DNA of 64,000 nt from positions 620,001 through 684,000 of the forward strand of contig NZ_AP021875.1 of the NCBI RefSeq assembly GCF_009688965.1. The letters are read 5' to 3'. Positions 16,446-24,170 of the stretch are shown piece after piece. The DNA is from Desulfosarcina widdelii. Its GTDB lineage: Bacteria; Desulfobacterota; Desulfobacteria; Desulfobacterales; Desulfosarcinaceae. The notes under the pieces are model-generated. The model did no database searches. It was not told the origin of the DNA and saw nothing but the letters and a program-made list of their open reading frames with translations. Every line of letters starts with the position of its first letter. The first letter of the stretch is position 1. A program made the position numbers and the translations under genes.

Positions 16446-16682
16446 ATGTCAAACACTTGGCTCAGTACTCTGAAGACAGATTCCCCCCAGGAAGGATTTG
16501 AACTTGCAATTAAACTGTCTCGAATGGGTGTCAAGTACACTCAACCTTCCGATGAAATCAGAAAGAGATTAAGAGAAGATTACGCCAACAATGCCGACAG
16601 TTTGATTGCAGCATCACAAGTCGTGGCAGTCAACTTTCAAACGATAGCCGCAGCGAATAAGTATTGGAATAGCGGTTCATAG
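16446..16682 (+). CDS. Hypothetical small protein (78 aa)
   Basis: A 78-residue, mostly helical protein that I do not recognise. It starts MSNTWLSTLKTDSPQEGFEL and contains no cysteine, signal peptide or membrane segment. A good AAGGAGG lies seven bases before the ATG, and it is 23 bp downstream of the DUF488 gene, so expression is likely. No function is proposed. Confidence 0.65.
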   Translation: MSNTWLSTLKTDSPQEGFELAIKLSRMGVKYTQPSDEIRKRLREDYANNADSLIAASQVVAVNFQTIAAANKYWNSGS

Positions 16683-16767
16683 CTCATCTGATTGTTGATT
16701 AAGGATATTTGGTAATGGGAGTCGATATCCTGCAAAACACTGCCGTCCAAGCGCTTGTATAAGCAGA

Positions 16768-16951
16768 AAGTATCGTCTCCTGACAGTCTACGAAGCAAAA
16801 AAAGTGATCGTCTACAATGTGGAGGAAAAAGCCCGGTTATTCGGGCGTCGATAATCCGCATTACGATAACGAGAAAACCATCAAGCTGCCCGGGGATGCT
16901 CGGCTGACGGCCAAAAGACTGATCGATCCATTCCAGGCAGAGGAAAGGTGA
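16768..16951 (+). pseudogene. Decayed 3' end of a second pntB (domain III remnant)
   Basis: Translation of this stretch gives VYEAKKVIVYNV, then after one extra base KKPGYSGVDNPHYDNEKTIK and GDARLTAKRLIDPFQAEER, ending in a stop. This aligns with the last 60 residues of PntB at 9150-9332 (HEARTVIVCNM ... KKPGYSGVENPLYDNENTIM ... ARLTAKKLIETFQAEGG). The one-base shift near 16835 and the lack of the rest of domain III make it a pseudogene. A 15-base match to the pntB inter-domain region (GCCGTCCAAGCGCTT, 16742-16756 and 8822-8836) hints that an internal deletion formed it. It ends two bases before the glutamate dehydrogenase start. Confidence 0.85.
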
Positions 16952-16952
16952 T

Positions 16953-19900
16953 ATGATAACCCAAACCAACGATATCCATGGCGCCCTTTCAGTGACTCGG
17001 GGATCCCAAATTGTCGAACTGGTGGAGCAGGTCAACTTGGACATTCGCGGTCTCTACCAGGCGGTGATCGATCTGGCCTCCGAAGGCCTGATTACCTCCA
17101 GCGCCATCAATATGGCCGCCGGCATCCTGCTGAAGGATCTGGGACTGCCTAACTATTTTTTCGAGAATCTACAGCAGACCTCCCTGAAAGGCATGCTGGC
17201 CTCGATCGCGACTTCCATGGCCGTTAACAAGGACCGCGTTTTTCTGACCGGCCGGGTCGCCACCATCGACTTTTCCCTGGAGCATGAAAATGCCCTGCAG
17301 AAAGTCAGGATCGCCACCCAGGAGACCCGGGACAGCATGGAAACCATGCTGAACGAGTCCATATCCGGACATCGCCGGGAATATTATTACAACCCCGAAA
17401 GCCAATACTATACGTACATCGCCCGCCCGGAAACCGTGAAAGACTTCGACCGGAAGGAGTTCAAAAAGTCCCGCTTTCTCTTTGACCTGGCCGGGGATTA
17501 CCACGCCACGCCGGAACCGACACGCATGCGCTATAAAAGGTTTCTGGAGGAAATGGAACGGTCGGCCTTACCGTTCATAGAAGTGTTCAACCTACCCGAA
17601 ACGGGCGAAACGCGGTTGATGTTCAATTCGGATTTTGAAGATCCTCAAATTGCCATTTTACGAAACATCTGCCAGGATCACGGCTTCGAACTGAACCGGG
17701 CCTATTGGGAGCCGTACCTGGGCAAGGCCCGCACCCCATCGTCGATCTGCTCGATCTACCTTCTTGGAGAACTGTCCCAGAAAAAAGAAGCCGCCCTGCT
17801 CACGGATCTTGGCGCATTTTTGTCGCTGAGCGTCAATGGTATCACCGAACTCTACGCCAAAAGGCATTTATCCTTCAACGAAATGCTGTTTGCCATCAAT
17901 GCGGTTGATTTCACGCACATGTTCATTTTCCAGGAACGCGAAAACGGGACGGATCGAGAAATCCTCCAACGTCTCGACAGCCAGGATTACCGGGAAGCCT
18001 TTGCTTCAAGGATCCACAAATCCAACAAATCCACCTACAGCTTAAGAATCATCATCGAAACGGTAAGGGCCAATCCCGATCTGATCAAAAAGCTTTACGG
18101 AATTTTTGCAGGCCGGTTCGATCCCTCACACAGAAATCGAATGACCGAACAGCGGATCGAAAAAGAATTTCAGGCGTTCAGAAAAACCATTGCCAGCCGA
18201 TTCATCGATTTCCGTTTAGGCTATGACATTTTTCTCTTCATGTTCAAGTTTGTCTCCGGTACGCTTAAAACCAACTTCTACAAGCCGCAAAAGCGCAGTT
18301 TCTCTTTCCGGCTGGACAACAGGGTCCTGGATCCATTGGTTTTCGATCAGTCCGTTTACGGTGTCTTTTTTGTCAACGGCCATTATGCCCGCGGCACCCA
18401 CCTCAGAGCGGATGACATTTCCAGGGGAGGGGTGCGCATGATCCGGACCACCCCGGAAAACCACACCGCCGAACTGGACAATGCGGTGCTCCTTAACTTC
18501 GCTCTGGGCCCCAAGGCGCAACGCCTCAAACACAAGGATATCTGTGAAAGCGGCGCCAAAGGGGTGGTCATTCCCCACCCGTTGTACGCCACAGGCTATG
18601 GCCTGGATGCCCTTTTCGATTTCACCGAGGGGATCATGGACCTGATGCTTGAAACGGACGGGATCGTCGATTACTGCGAAAAACCGGAGATGCTGTTCTT
18701 CGGCCCTGATGAAGGCACCGCTTCATTCATGGATGCGGTTTCCTACCGCGCCCGCGAAAGAGGATATAAACACTGGCGAACGATTACAACCGGCAAGAGC
18801 TTCGGCATCCCCCACGACACTTACGGACGTCTTGAAGGCGGCACGCTTTTCGGTCTGTTTGACTGCGGAGACAAGGGCACCGGACTGAAAGTCGAGGGTC
18901 AATCCGATTTGACCAGCCTGGATATGGATGAAATCCGCGAACGGATCGGCGGCAAAATCGATACCAGCGGCATGACCACCACTTCCGTGGTCACTTCGTT
19001 TCGCACCCTGATCGAACATTATGGCCAGCGGGAAGAGGACTTGAATCTCATGATGACCGGCGGCCCGGATGGCGACTTGGGCGCCAACCAGATTCAGTGC
19101 TACAAGGGAAAAATCTGCCTGATCGTCGATGGCGGCTCGGTCCTTTTCGATCCGGATGGGTTGAACCGCGACGAGTTGTTAAAAATCGCGTTCAAGCGAC
19201 ACAGCCGCCCCAGATCCAATTCGTTGGCTTTCCCTCCTGAAAAACTGGGCCCAAGGGGTTTTATGGTTCCGATGGCCGCGAAGCGGTGTACCCTTCCGGA
19301 TGGTGCTTGGGTCGAAGATGGTGCGCTGTTCCATCGGACTTTTCTCACGAATCCGGAAAACCGCAGGTATATCGAAGAGGCCGATATCCGTGCCTTCATT
19401 CCTTGCGGCGGTTTCAAGGACACGATCAATCACGGCAATGTCAAAGGCTTTCTGGAAAACTTCCGGGAACTGGCCTTTATCGTCGAAGGCGCCAATGTCT
19501 TTTTCGACGATGCGGCGCGGCGTCATATCGCGGCCCACTCCGCCGTCAAGCACATCAAGGACAGCACAGCCAACAAGGGCGGCGTCTTTTCAAGCTCGAT
19601 CGCCGAAGTTCTCGCCGCGTTTTTACTCGGGGACCAGTATGAAGAAAAACTTCTCGATAACGATGAAATCCGTTGGCGTCTGATTAAAGACATCATGGAC
19701 CTGGTAGCGAAATATTCCCGGTTGGAAACCAAGGTGCTGATCGAAATCTATGAGCAAAACCCCAAAACACCTCTGTTTACACTTTCCGAACGGACGAGCG
19801 AACAAATTTTTGCCCTTCAGGAGGAAATCCAGGCCGATTTGAACGCCGTCCTCGAAGACCGGGATTTGGTCTGGAATACGATGCTTCACTATATTCCATC

Positions 19901-20093
19901 CATTCTGGTTGAACAGTTGGGCCGGGAAACCATCGAAACGCTGCTGAATGATAATGAGCTTGAAGCGTACCGTAACGCGATAATAACAAAGAAACTGGCT
20001 TCGTTGGCCTTTTACAAGTTCGGTCTCGATTGGGAAGAGTACTGCAGCTCCTTTCGAAAGGATTCGATGGAGTCTCTCCGCCGGGTTGTCTGA
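16953..20093 (+). CDS. Large NAD-specific glutamate dehydrogenase
   Basis: A 1046-residue NAD-dependent glutamate dehydrogenase of the large class, which deaminates glutamate to 2-oxoglutarate and ammonia. Its size is near the 115-kDa (fungal GDH2-like) type rather than the 180-kDa bacterial type. The N-terminal half is a regulatory region. The catalytic part begins near residue 440, with HLRADDISRGGVRMIRT, the substrate-region AKGVVIPHPL, the GPDEGTASFMD motif, and the cofactor-domain stretch LAFIVEGANVFFDDAARRHI. The usual GxGxxG loop is not obvious, as in this class. AAAGG precedes the ATG. A pntB remnant abuts its 5' end. NADH from this enzyme could feed the transhydrogenase. Confidence 0.9.
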   Translation: MITQTNDIHGALSVTRGSQIVELVEQVNLDIRGLYQAVIDLASEGLITSSAINMAAGILLKDLGLPNYFFENLQQTSLKGMLASIATSMAVNKDRVFLTGRVATIDFSLEHENALQKVRIATQETRDSMETMLNESISGHRREYYYNPESQYYTYIARPETVKDFDRKEFKKSRFLFDLAGDYHATPEPTRMRYKRFLEEMERSALPFIEVFNLPETGETRLMFNSDFEDPQIAILRNICQDHGFELNRAYWEPYLGKARTPSSICSIYLLGELSQKKEAALLTDLGAFLSLSVNGITELYAKRHLSFNEMLFAINAVDFTHMFIFQERENGTDREILQRLDSQDYREAFASRIHKSNKSTYSLRIIIETVRANPDLIKKLYGIFAGRFDPSHRNRMTEQRIEKEFQAFRKTIASRFIDFRLGYDIFLFMFKFVSGTLKTNFYKPQKRSFSFRLDNRVLDPLVFDQSVYGVFFVNGHYARGTHLRADDISRGGVRMIRTTPENHTAELDNAVLLNFALGPKAQRLKHKDICESGAKGVVIPHPLYATGYGLDALFDFTEGIMDLMLETDGIVDYCEKPEMLFFGPDEGTASFMDAVSYRARERGYKHWRTITTGKSFGIPHDTYGRLEGGTLFGLFDCGDKGTGLKVEGQSDLTSLDMDEIRERIGGKIDTSGMTTTSVVTSFRTLIEHYGQREEDLNLMMTGGPDGDLGANQIQCYKGKICLIVDGGSVLFDPDGLNRDELLKIAFKRHSRPRSNSLAFPPEKLGPRGFMVPMAAKRCTLPDGAWVEDGALFHRTFLTNPENRRYIEEADIRAFIPCGGFKDTINHGNVKGFLENFRELAFIVEGANVFFDDAARRHIAAHSAVKHIKDSTANKGGVFSSSIAEVLAAFLLGDQYEEKLLDNDEIRWRLIKDIMDLVAKYSRLETKVLIEIYEQNPKTPLFTLSERTSEQIFALQEEIQADLNAVLEDRDLVWNTMLHYIPSILVEQLGRETIETLLNDNELEAYRNAIITKKLASLAFYKFGLDWEEYCSSFRKDSMESLRRVV

Positions 20094-20178
20094 GGGGATT
20101 GTTTTCCAATGGAAGGTCTGATTTCGAAAAAATTCACAAAAAGAATGGACACTCGCGCAAACTTGCGAATAAAATGAT

Positions 20179-20221
20179 TTGACAACGCATGCCAAATCTT
20201 ATTAAGTGAATCTATATTCAC
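20179..20221 (+). promoter_or_regulatory. Promoter and palindromic operator of the TetR gene
   Basis: TTGACA (20179-20184) is a consensus -35. About 17 bases on, a weak -10 (TTAAGT) overlaps the palindrome GTGAAT-CTAT-ATTCAC (20206-20221). The palindrome ends 14 bp before the TetR start, so self-repression is likely. The same control could cover the cytochrome genes downstream. Confidence 0.55.
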
Positions 20222-20234
20222 ATCGATTGTCCTG

Positions 20235-20849
20235 ATGGTAAAAAAAAGGTTTAAAACTGCGATCCGCCATGAACAAATCGCTGAAGCGGCGCTGGACATT
20301 GTTCGTTCGGACGGCGTCAAGGGGCTGAACGTCGCTGCGGTAGCAAAAAGGGTGGGATTTGTCCCTTCAGCGGTCTACAGGCATTTCAAAAACAAAAGTG
20401 AAATTGTCGACGCGGTATTGGATCTTATCCGGACCCGCCTCAATAAAAACTATCATGATGTGATTCAAAGTGATTTGGAACCGGTTGAAAAGCTGAACAT
20501 CGTTTTAAACCGACATGTTGAGCTCATCGGCGGCAACAATGCGATTCCTCGAATAATTTTTTCGGAAGAGGTCATCGGAGGTATGCCGGAAAAGCAGCAG
20601 CAGCTTTACGGCATTATTCAAGATGTCATTCAAAATGTATCCTTGATTGTGGAGGAAGGACAGAAAAAAGGATCCATTCGAAAAGACATTCCTGCTGAAA
20701 ATATTGCTGTTTCTTTTTTGGGAATGATTCAGCCTGCCGCGATCATCTGGAATCTGAGCGAAGGCGAATTCGATCTGGTTCAGCACAGCAAAAATGCCTG
20801 GATGCTGTTTCTGGATGCCATCCGGGAATCGGTCCGGAAAAATGAGTAA
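20235..20849 (+). CDS. TetR family transcriptional regulator
   Basis: A 204-residue regulator with an N-terminal helix-turn-helix (residues 8-55; QIAEAALDIVRSDGVKGLNV, then RVGFVPSAVYRHFKNKSEIV) and a helical C-terminal ligand domain with no recognisable pocket. The ATG follows a short leader with no clear ribosome-binding site, so expression may be low. It precedes nrfH by 21 bp and the two likely share a transcript, making it the probable controller of the nrfH-HAO pair. A palindrome overlaps its own promoter. Confidence 0.88.
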   Translation: MVKKRFKTAIRHEQIAEAALDIVRSDGVKGLNVAAVAKRVGFVPSAVYRHFKNKSEIVDAVLDLIRTRLNKNYHDVIQSDLEPVEKLNIVLNRHVELIGGNNAIPRIIFSEEVIGGMPEKQQQLYGIIQDVIQNVSLIVEEGQKKGSIRKDIPAENIAVSFLGMIQPAAIIWNLSEGEFDLVQHSKNAWMLFLDAIRESVRKNE

Positions 20850-20870
20850 CATGCAATAGATGGGGGCGCC

Positions 20871-21434
20871 ATGAAAAAATATATGATCGCAGCGATCCTG
20901 ATCGGTGTCGGTATCGTCATTGCCTTCCCTTTGTTCAGCATGACCTACTATACCATGGTGCGAACCTCGACGCCCGAATTCTGCGCCAGCTGTCATGAAA
21001 TCAAACCGGCGGTGGTGGCCTGGCGTTCGTCCACCCACGTCAACAATCCCCAAGGATTCGTAGCCGACTGCATGGACTGCCACCTGCCTGCCCCTCATAA
21101 AACCTTCGATTTTTTCTTCGCCAAAACCCTGCACGGCGCCAAGGACGTGATCAAGCACTTCATCATCGACGAATACGATCGGCAAAAAAACCGCGAGGCT
21201 GCTTACGCCTCCTTCGACAATGCCCAGTGCCAGAAATGCCATCGCAACCTGCTGGGCATGCCCCATAAACGCGGTGCCATGCTGGCCCATCGCACCGTAC
21301 TTTATCCCCGGCCGGGATATGAGAAAAAATGCGTCGACTGCCACTATGACCTGGTGCACAACGACCAAGTGACCGTCATGTACAAGCAATACAGGCAAGT
21401 GCCTTATCAGGCTAAGGGATTGAGAAAACTGTAG
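20871..21434 (+). CDS. nrfH: NapC/NirT/NrfH family tetrahaem cytochrome c
   Basis: A 187-residue quinol dehydrogenase. One N-terminal membrane anchor (residues 5-27) is followed by four CXXCH haem sites: CASCH, CMDCH, CQKCH and CVDCH. It should take electrons from menaquinol and deliver them to a periplasmic multihaem partner. The size and haem number match NrfH rather than the five-haem NirT/TorC types. GGGGGCGCC lies just before the ATG. The partner here is the octaheme cytochrome at 21489, not an NrfA, which is the arrangement of epsilonproteobacterial Hao clusters. Confidence 0.92.
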   Translation: MKKYMIAAILIGVGIVIAFPLFSMTYYTMVRTSTPEFCASCHEIKPAVVAWRSSTHVNNPQGFVADCMDCHLPAPHKTFDFFFAKTLHGAKDVIKHFIIDEYDRQKNREAAYASFDNAQCQKCHRNLLGMPHKRGAMLAHRTVLYPRPGYEKKCVDCHYDLVHNDQVTVMYKQYRQVPYQAKGLRKL

Positions 21435-21488
21435 TCCTTTTATATCCATAACCGTTTACCTGTTTGTTTAACCGAAAGGAGGGTCACC

Positions 21489-22886
21489 ATGAGGCGACGA
21501 CAATCGGCTGTCCTGTCAGGCATCGCCATGGCGCTGCTGGTGCTGGTCGCGGTGCAATTGCCTGCCTGGGCGCAGCCCAATTATGCCAAGGTGAAGGAGT
21601 ACCGCATCGAACGCAGCGTTCCGCCCGAGGCCGTGGCCTGCATCGAGTGCCACAAGCAGACCCAGCCCGGTTTATTCGGCGACTGGGCCAACAGCCGCCA
21701 CGCCAATGCCAACATCACCTGTCTGGACTGCCACCTAGCCCAGCCCGGCGATCAGGACGTGGCCAAGGACCACGAAAAATATTACGGCCGCAGCGATCTG
21801 CCGTACGGCGAACAGAAGTACAAGGTTCCCATCGCAACGGTAGTCACCCCCAAAGACTGTTCCCGCTGCCACCCGGACGAGGTGACCCAGTACAGCAAGA
21901 GCAAGCATGCCAACACCATCGAGATCATGTGGAAGCTGGACCCCTGGCTGAACAAGGGTATGAACTCGGACAACGAACGCAAGACCGGCTGCTACCACTG
22001 CCACGGGACGGTGCTGGCCATCGACGAAAAGGGTAAACTGGACCCGACCACCTGGCCCAACGTGGGCGTGGGGCGGCTGAACATGGACGGCAGCAAGGGT
22101 TCGTGCACCTCCTGCCACAGCCGCCACCGCTTCGCGGTCTCCGAGGCCCGGCGGCCCGAGGCCTGCGATTCGTGCCACCTGGGGCCGGACCACCCCCAGA
22201 TCGAGATTTACGAGGAGTCCAAGCACGGAACCATCTACAATGCCTTCGGCGACGAGTTCAATTTCAAGGCCGCCGCTGGGACCTGGTCGCCGGGCACGGA
22301 CTATCGGGCACCCACCTGCGCGGCCTGTCACATGAGCGGGAGCGGCAAGGTCATGGGCACCCACGACGTCACCGAGCGGATTTCCTGGGAGACCCAGGCC
22401 CCGCTGACCGTGCGGCCGGCCGACTTCAAGCCCTTTCCCGCGGGCAACGACTGGCAGGTGGAACGGGAGAAAATGAAGAACGTCTGCCGCGCCTGTCACG
22501 GCGACAGCTGGATCGACGACTTCTACCAGGGCTTCGACAAGGCCGTGGAGGAGTACAACGAGGTTTACTTCAAGCCGGCCAAGGCCATGCTGGACGATCT
22601 GTACGGCAAGAACCTGCTGGACAAGACCAAGTTTTTCGACGAGCATCTGGAACTGCAGTTCTACGAGCTGTGGCACCACGAAGGCCGGCGGGCGCGCATG
22701 GGCGTTATGATGATGGCCCCGGACTACGCCTGGTGGCACGGCTTCTATGAATGCAAGTCCCGCTTCAACGAATTCATGGAAGAGGCCGACCATTTGATCG
22801 CCACGGGCAAGAAGGCCTACGTTTATCCGAAGTACCCCAATGCCACCGGCGACACGACCCGACCGCCGAAGATTTTCGGCAAATAG
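21489..22886 (+). CDS. hao: Octaheme cytochrome c, hydroxylamine oxidoreductase (HAO) family
   Basis: A 465-residue secreted protein with a Sec signal peptide (cut near QLPAWA-QPNY) and eight CXXCH sites: CIECH, CLDCH, CSRCH, CYHCH, CTSCH, CDSCH, CAACH and CRACH. Spacing and the C-terminal helical region (YELWHHEGRRARMGVMMMAP, DYAWWHG) match HAO-family proteins. With a dedicated NrfH electron donor it most likely works reductively, turning nitrite or hydroxylamine to ammonia, as proposed for epsilon-Hao. Whether the tyrosine that crosslinks the catalytic haem in oxidative HAO is present needs a structural alignment. AAAGGAGGG precedes the ATG and a strong terminator follows. Confidence 0.9.
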   Translation: MRRRQSAVLSGIAMALLVLVAVQLPAWAQPNYAKVKEYRIERSVPPEAVACIECHKQTQPGLFGDWANSRHANANITCLDCHLAQPGDQDVAKDHEKYYGRSDLPYGEQKYKVPIATVVTPKDCSRCHPDEVTQYSKSKHANTIEIMWKLDPWLNKGMNSDNERKTGCYHCHGTVLAIDEKGKLDPTTWPNVGVGRLNMDGSKGSCTSCHSRHRFAVSEARRPEACDSCHLGPDHPQIEIYEESKHGTIYNAFGDEFNFKAAAGTWSPGTDYRAPTCAACHMSGSGKVMGTHDVTERISWETQAPLTVRPADFKPFPAGNDWQVEREKMKNVCRACHGDSWIDDFYQGFDKAVEEYNEVYFKPAKAMLDDLYGKNLLDKTKFFDEHLELQFYELWHHEGRRARMGVMMMAPDYAWWHGFYECKSRFNEFMEEADHLIATGKKAYVYPKYPNATGDTTRPPKIFGK

Positions 22887-22906
22887 TCCAACAGTCAGAC
22901 AAACCG

Positions 22907-22946
22907 AAAGACTCCGTTCCTGTTGCCGGGGACGGAGTCTTTTTTT
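22907..22946 (+). terminator. Rho-independent terminator after the HAO gene
   Basis: AGACTCCGTTCC pairs with GGGACGGAGTCT (one G-T pair) around a short loop and is followed by a run of seven T. It lies 20 bp after the HAO stop. Confidence 0.92.
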
Positions 22947-22964
22947 GAAACGAGGGAGGCAGCG

Positions 22965-23825
22965 ATGCAATGGACGGCCGAGGCCGAAGCGGCACTGAAG
23001 AAGGTTCCGTTTTTTGTCCGTAAAAAAGTGAAGTCCCGGGTGGAAAAGGAAACTGCCGCGGAAGGCAAGACGGTGGTTGACATCGAGGCCGTCAAGACCA
23101 CTCAGAAACGATACTTGAGCGGTATGGCCGCCGAAGTCAAGGGCTATCAGCTCGATACTTGCTTTGGTTCCAACGGATGTCCGAACCGTAGTGTGATTTC
23201 AGAGGATCTACTCAAGCGCCTGGAGCAGGTTCTGCAGGAAGCGGATCTGCTCTCCTTTTTAAAAGAACAGGTGGGGGACAATCTCAAGTTCCACCACGAA
23301 TTTCGGGTGACGGTAGCCGATTGTCCCAATGCCTGCTCCCAACCCCAGATCAAAGACGTTGGCATCATCGGTGCGGTGATGCCGGCCATTACCGATCAAT
23401 CCTGCAGTGGGTGCGAAGCGTGTGTCGATGTTTGTCCGGACAAAGCCATCGTTCTCGACGAAACGGTGGCCATCGACAGCCAGCGCTGCATGGCCTGCGG
23501 CAAATGCATTCTTGCCTGTCCCACCGGTACGTTGGGTGAACAGGTCAAAGGCTATCGGGTATTGCTGGGCGGCAAGCTGGGACGGCATCCGCGTTTGGCC
23601 CGGGAACTGCCCGGTATTTTCAACGAGCGAGAGGTGCTTGACATCGTTGATGCCTGTCTGGTGCTCTACAAAAAGAAGAGTCGTGGCGGCAAACGCTTTG
23701 CGGCAGTTCTGACCGACACTGATTTCGATCAACTGTCCAAGCGATTTTGGAAACAAAACTGGCCTGGTTTTCAAGCAAGAAAAGTGAACAAGTTCTTTAC
23801 GTCAGGCGCTGGAAAGATACCGTAA
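22965..23825 (+). CDS. PCP_red / sulfite-reductase-like 4Fe-4S protein fused to a ferredoxin
   Basis: A 286-residue protein in three parts. Residues 1-45 (WTAEAEAALKKVPFFVRKKV) match the PCP_red domain. Residues 60-135 carry the sirohaem/4Fe-4S cluster pattern of nitrite and sulfite reductases, CFGSNGCPNR and later CPNACSQPQI. Residues 145-210 form a two-cluster ferredoxin (CSGCEACVDVCPDKA and CMACGKCILACPTG). The sirohaem-binding N-terminal half of a full reductase is missing, so it is probably an electron-transfer or small DsrAB-like protein rather than a complete enzyme. The start at 22965 has GGGAGG upstream. It is cut off from the HAO transcript by the terminator but follows it closely. 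Confidence 0.83.
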   Translation: MQWTAEAEAALKKVPFFVRKKVKSRVEKETAAEGKTVVDIEAVKTTQKRYLSGMAAEVKGYQLDTCFGSNGCPNRSVISEDLLKRLEQVLQEADLLSFLKEQVGDNLKFHHEFRVTVADCPNACSQPQIKDVGIIGAVMPAITDQSCSGCEACVDVCPDKAIVLDETVAIDSQRCMACGKCILACPTGTLGEQVKGYRVLLGGKLGRHPRLARELPGIFNEREVLDIVDACLVLYKKKSRGGKRFAAVLTDTDFDQLSKRFWKQNWPGFQARKVNKFFTSGAGKIP

Positions 23826-23949
23826 TCTTCTCCTGCTTGAGATTGTTTTTTTAGAAGACGGATTTTTCGAGTTCCGTTTGACCCCAAATCGATTTCACTA
23901 AATAGACACTGATGTTACGTGGCAACGGCTGACCCAGAGGAGAAAATCA

Positions 23950-24009
23950 ATGAAAATTGACTTAAGTCATACATTCCGTTTTTCTAAACCAATACACTCC
24001 AATCTATAG
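23950..24009 (+). CDS. Possible 19-residue leader peptide upstream of narG
   Basis: A short frame MKIDLSHTFRFSKPIHSNL follows a very good ribosome-binding site (AGAGGAGAAAATCA). It lies in the 345-bp gap before narG (23826-24170). The peptide is too short to judge by content, but the strong start signal suggests that it is translated, either as a leader or as the relic of a lost gene. Nothing else coding is seen in this gap. Confidence 0.35.
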   Translation: MKIDLSHTFRFSKPIHSNL

Positions 24010-24020
24010 CATTCACAAAT

Positions 24021-24121
24021 GATCCGTTCTGCTGTTCGCTAAATATAGAGACCAAAGCCTTTTCAATTGTAACCAGCTAAACTTACATTTTTTTCAAATT
24101 TGTACAATTGGATCCGTTCTT
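24021..24121. repeat. Direct repeat GATCCGTTCT in the narG upstream region
   Basis: GATCCGTTCT occurs at 24021-24030 and again at 24112-24121, 91 bp apart and both within 150 bp of narG. They could be binding sites of a regulator. No FNR-type box was found. Confidence 0.35.
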
Positions 24122-24170
24122 GCTCGAGTGTCGATCAGACTATCTTAACCCCCACTAAATGGAGGTGCAA

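Noticed and set aside
21735..22970. Long minus-strand open frame (411 codons) opposite the HAO gene
   Set aside because: It is the shadow of a GC-rich gene with eight clear haem motifs on the plus strand; its translation is low-complexity and matches nothing.
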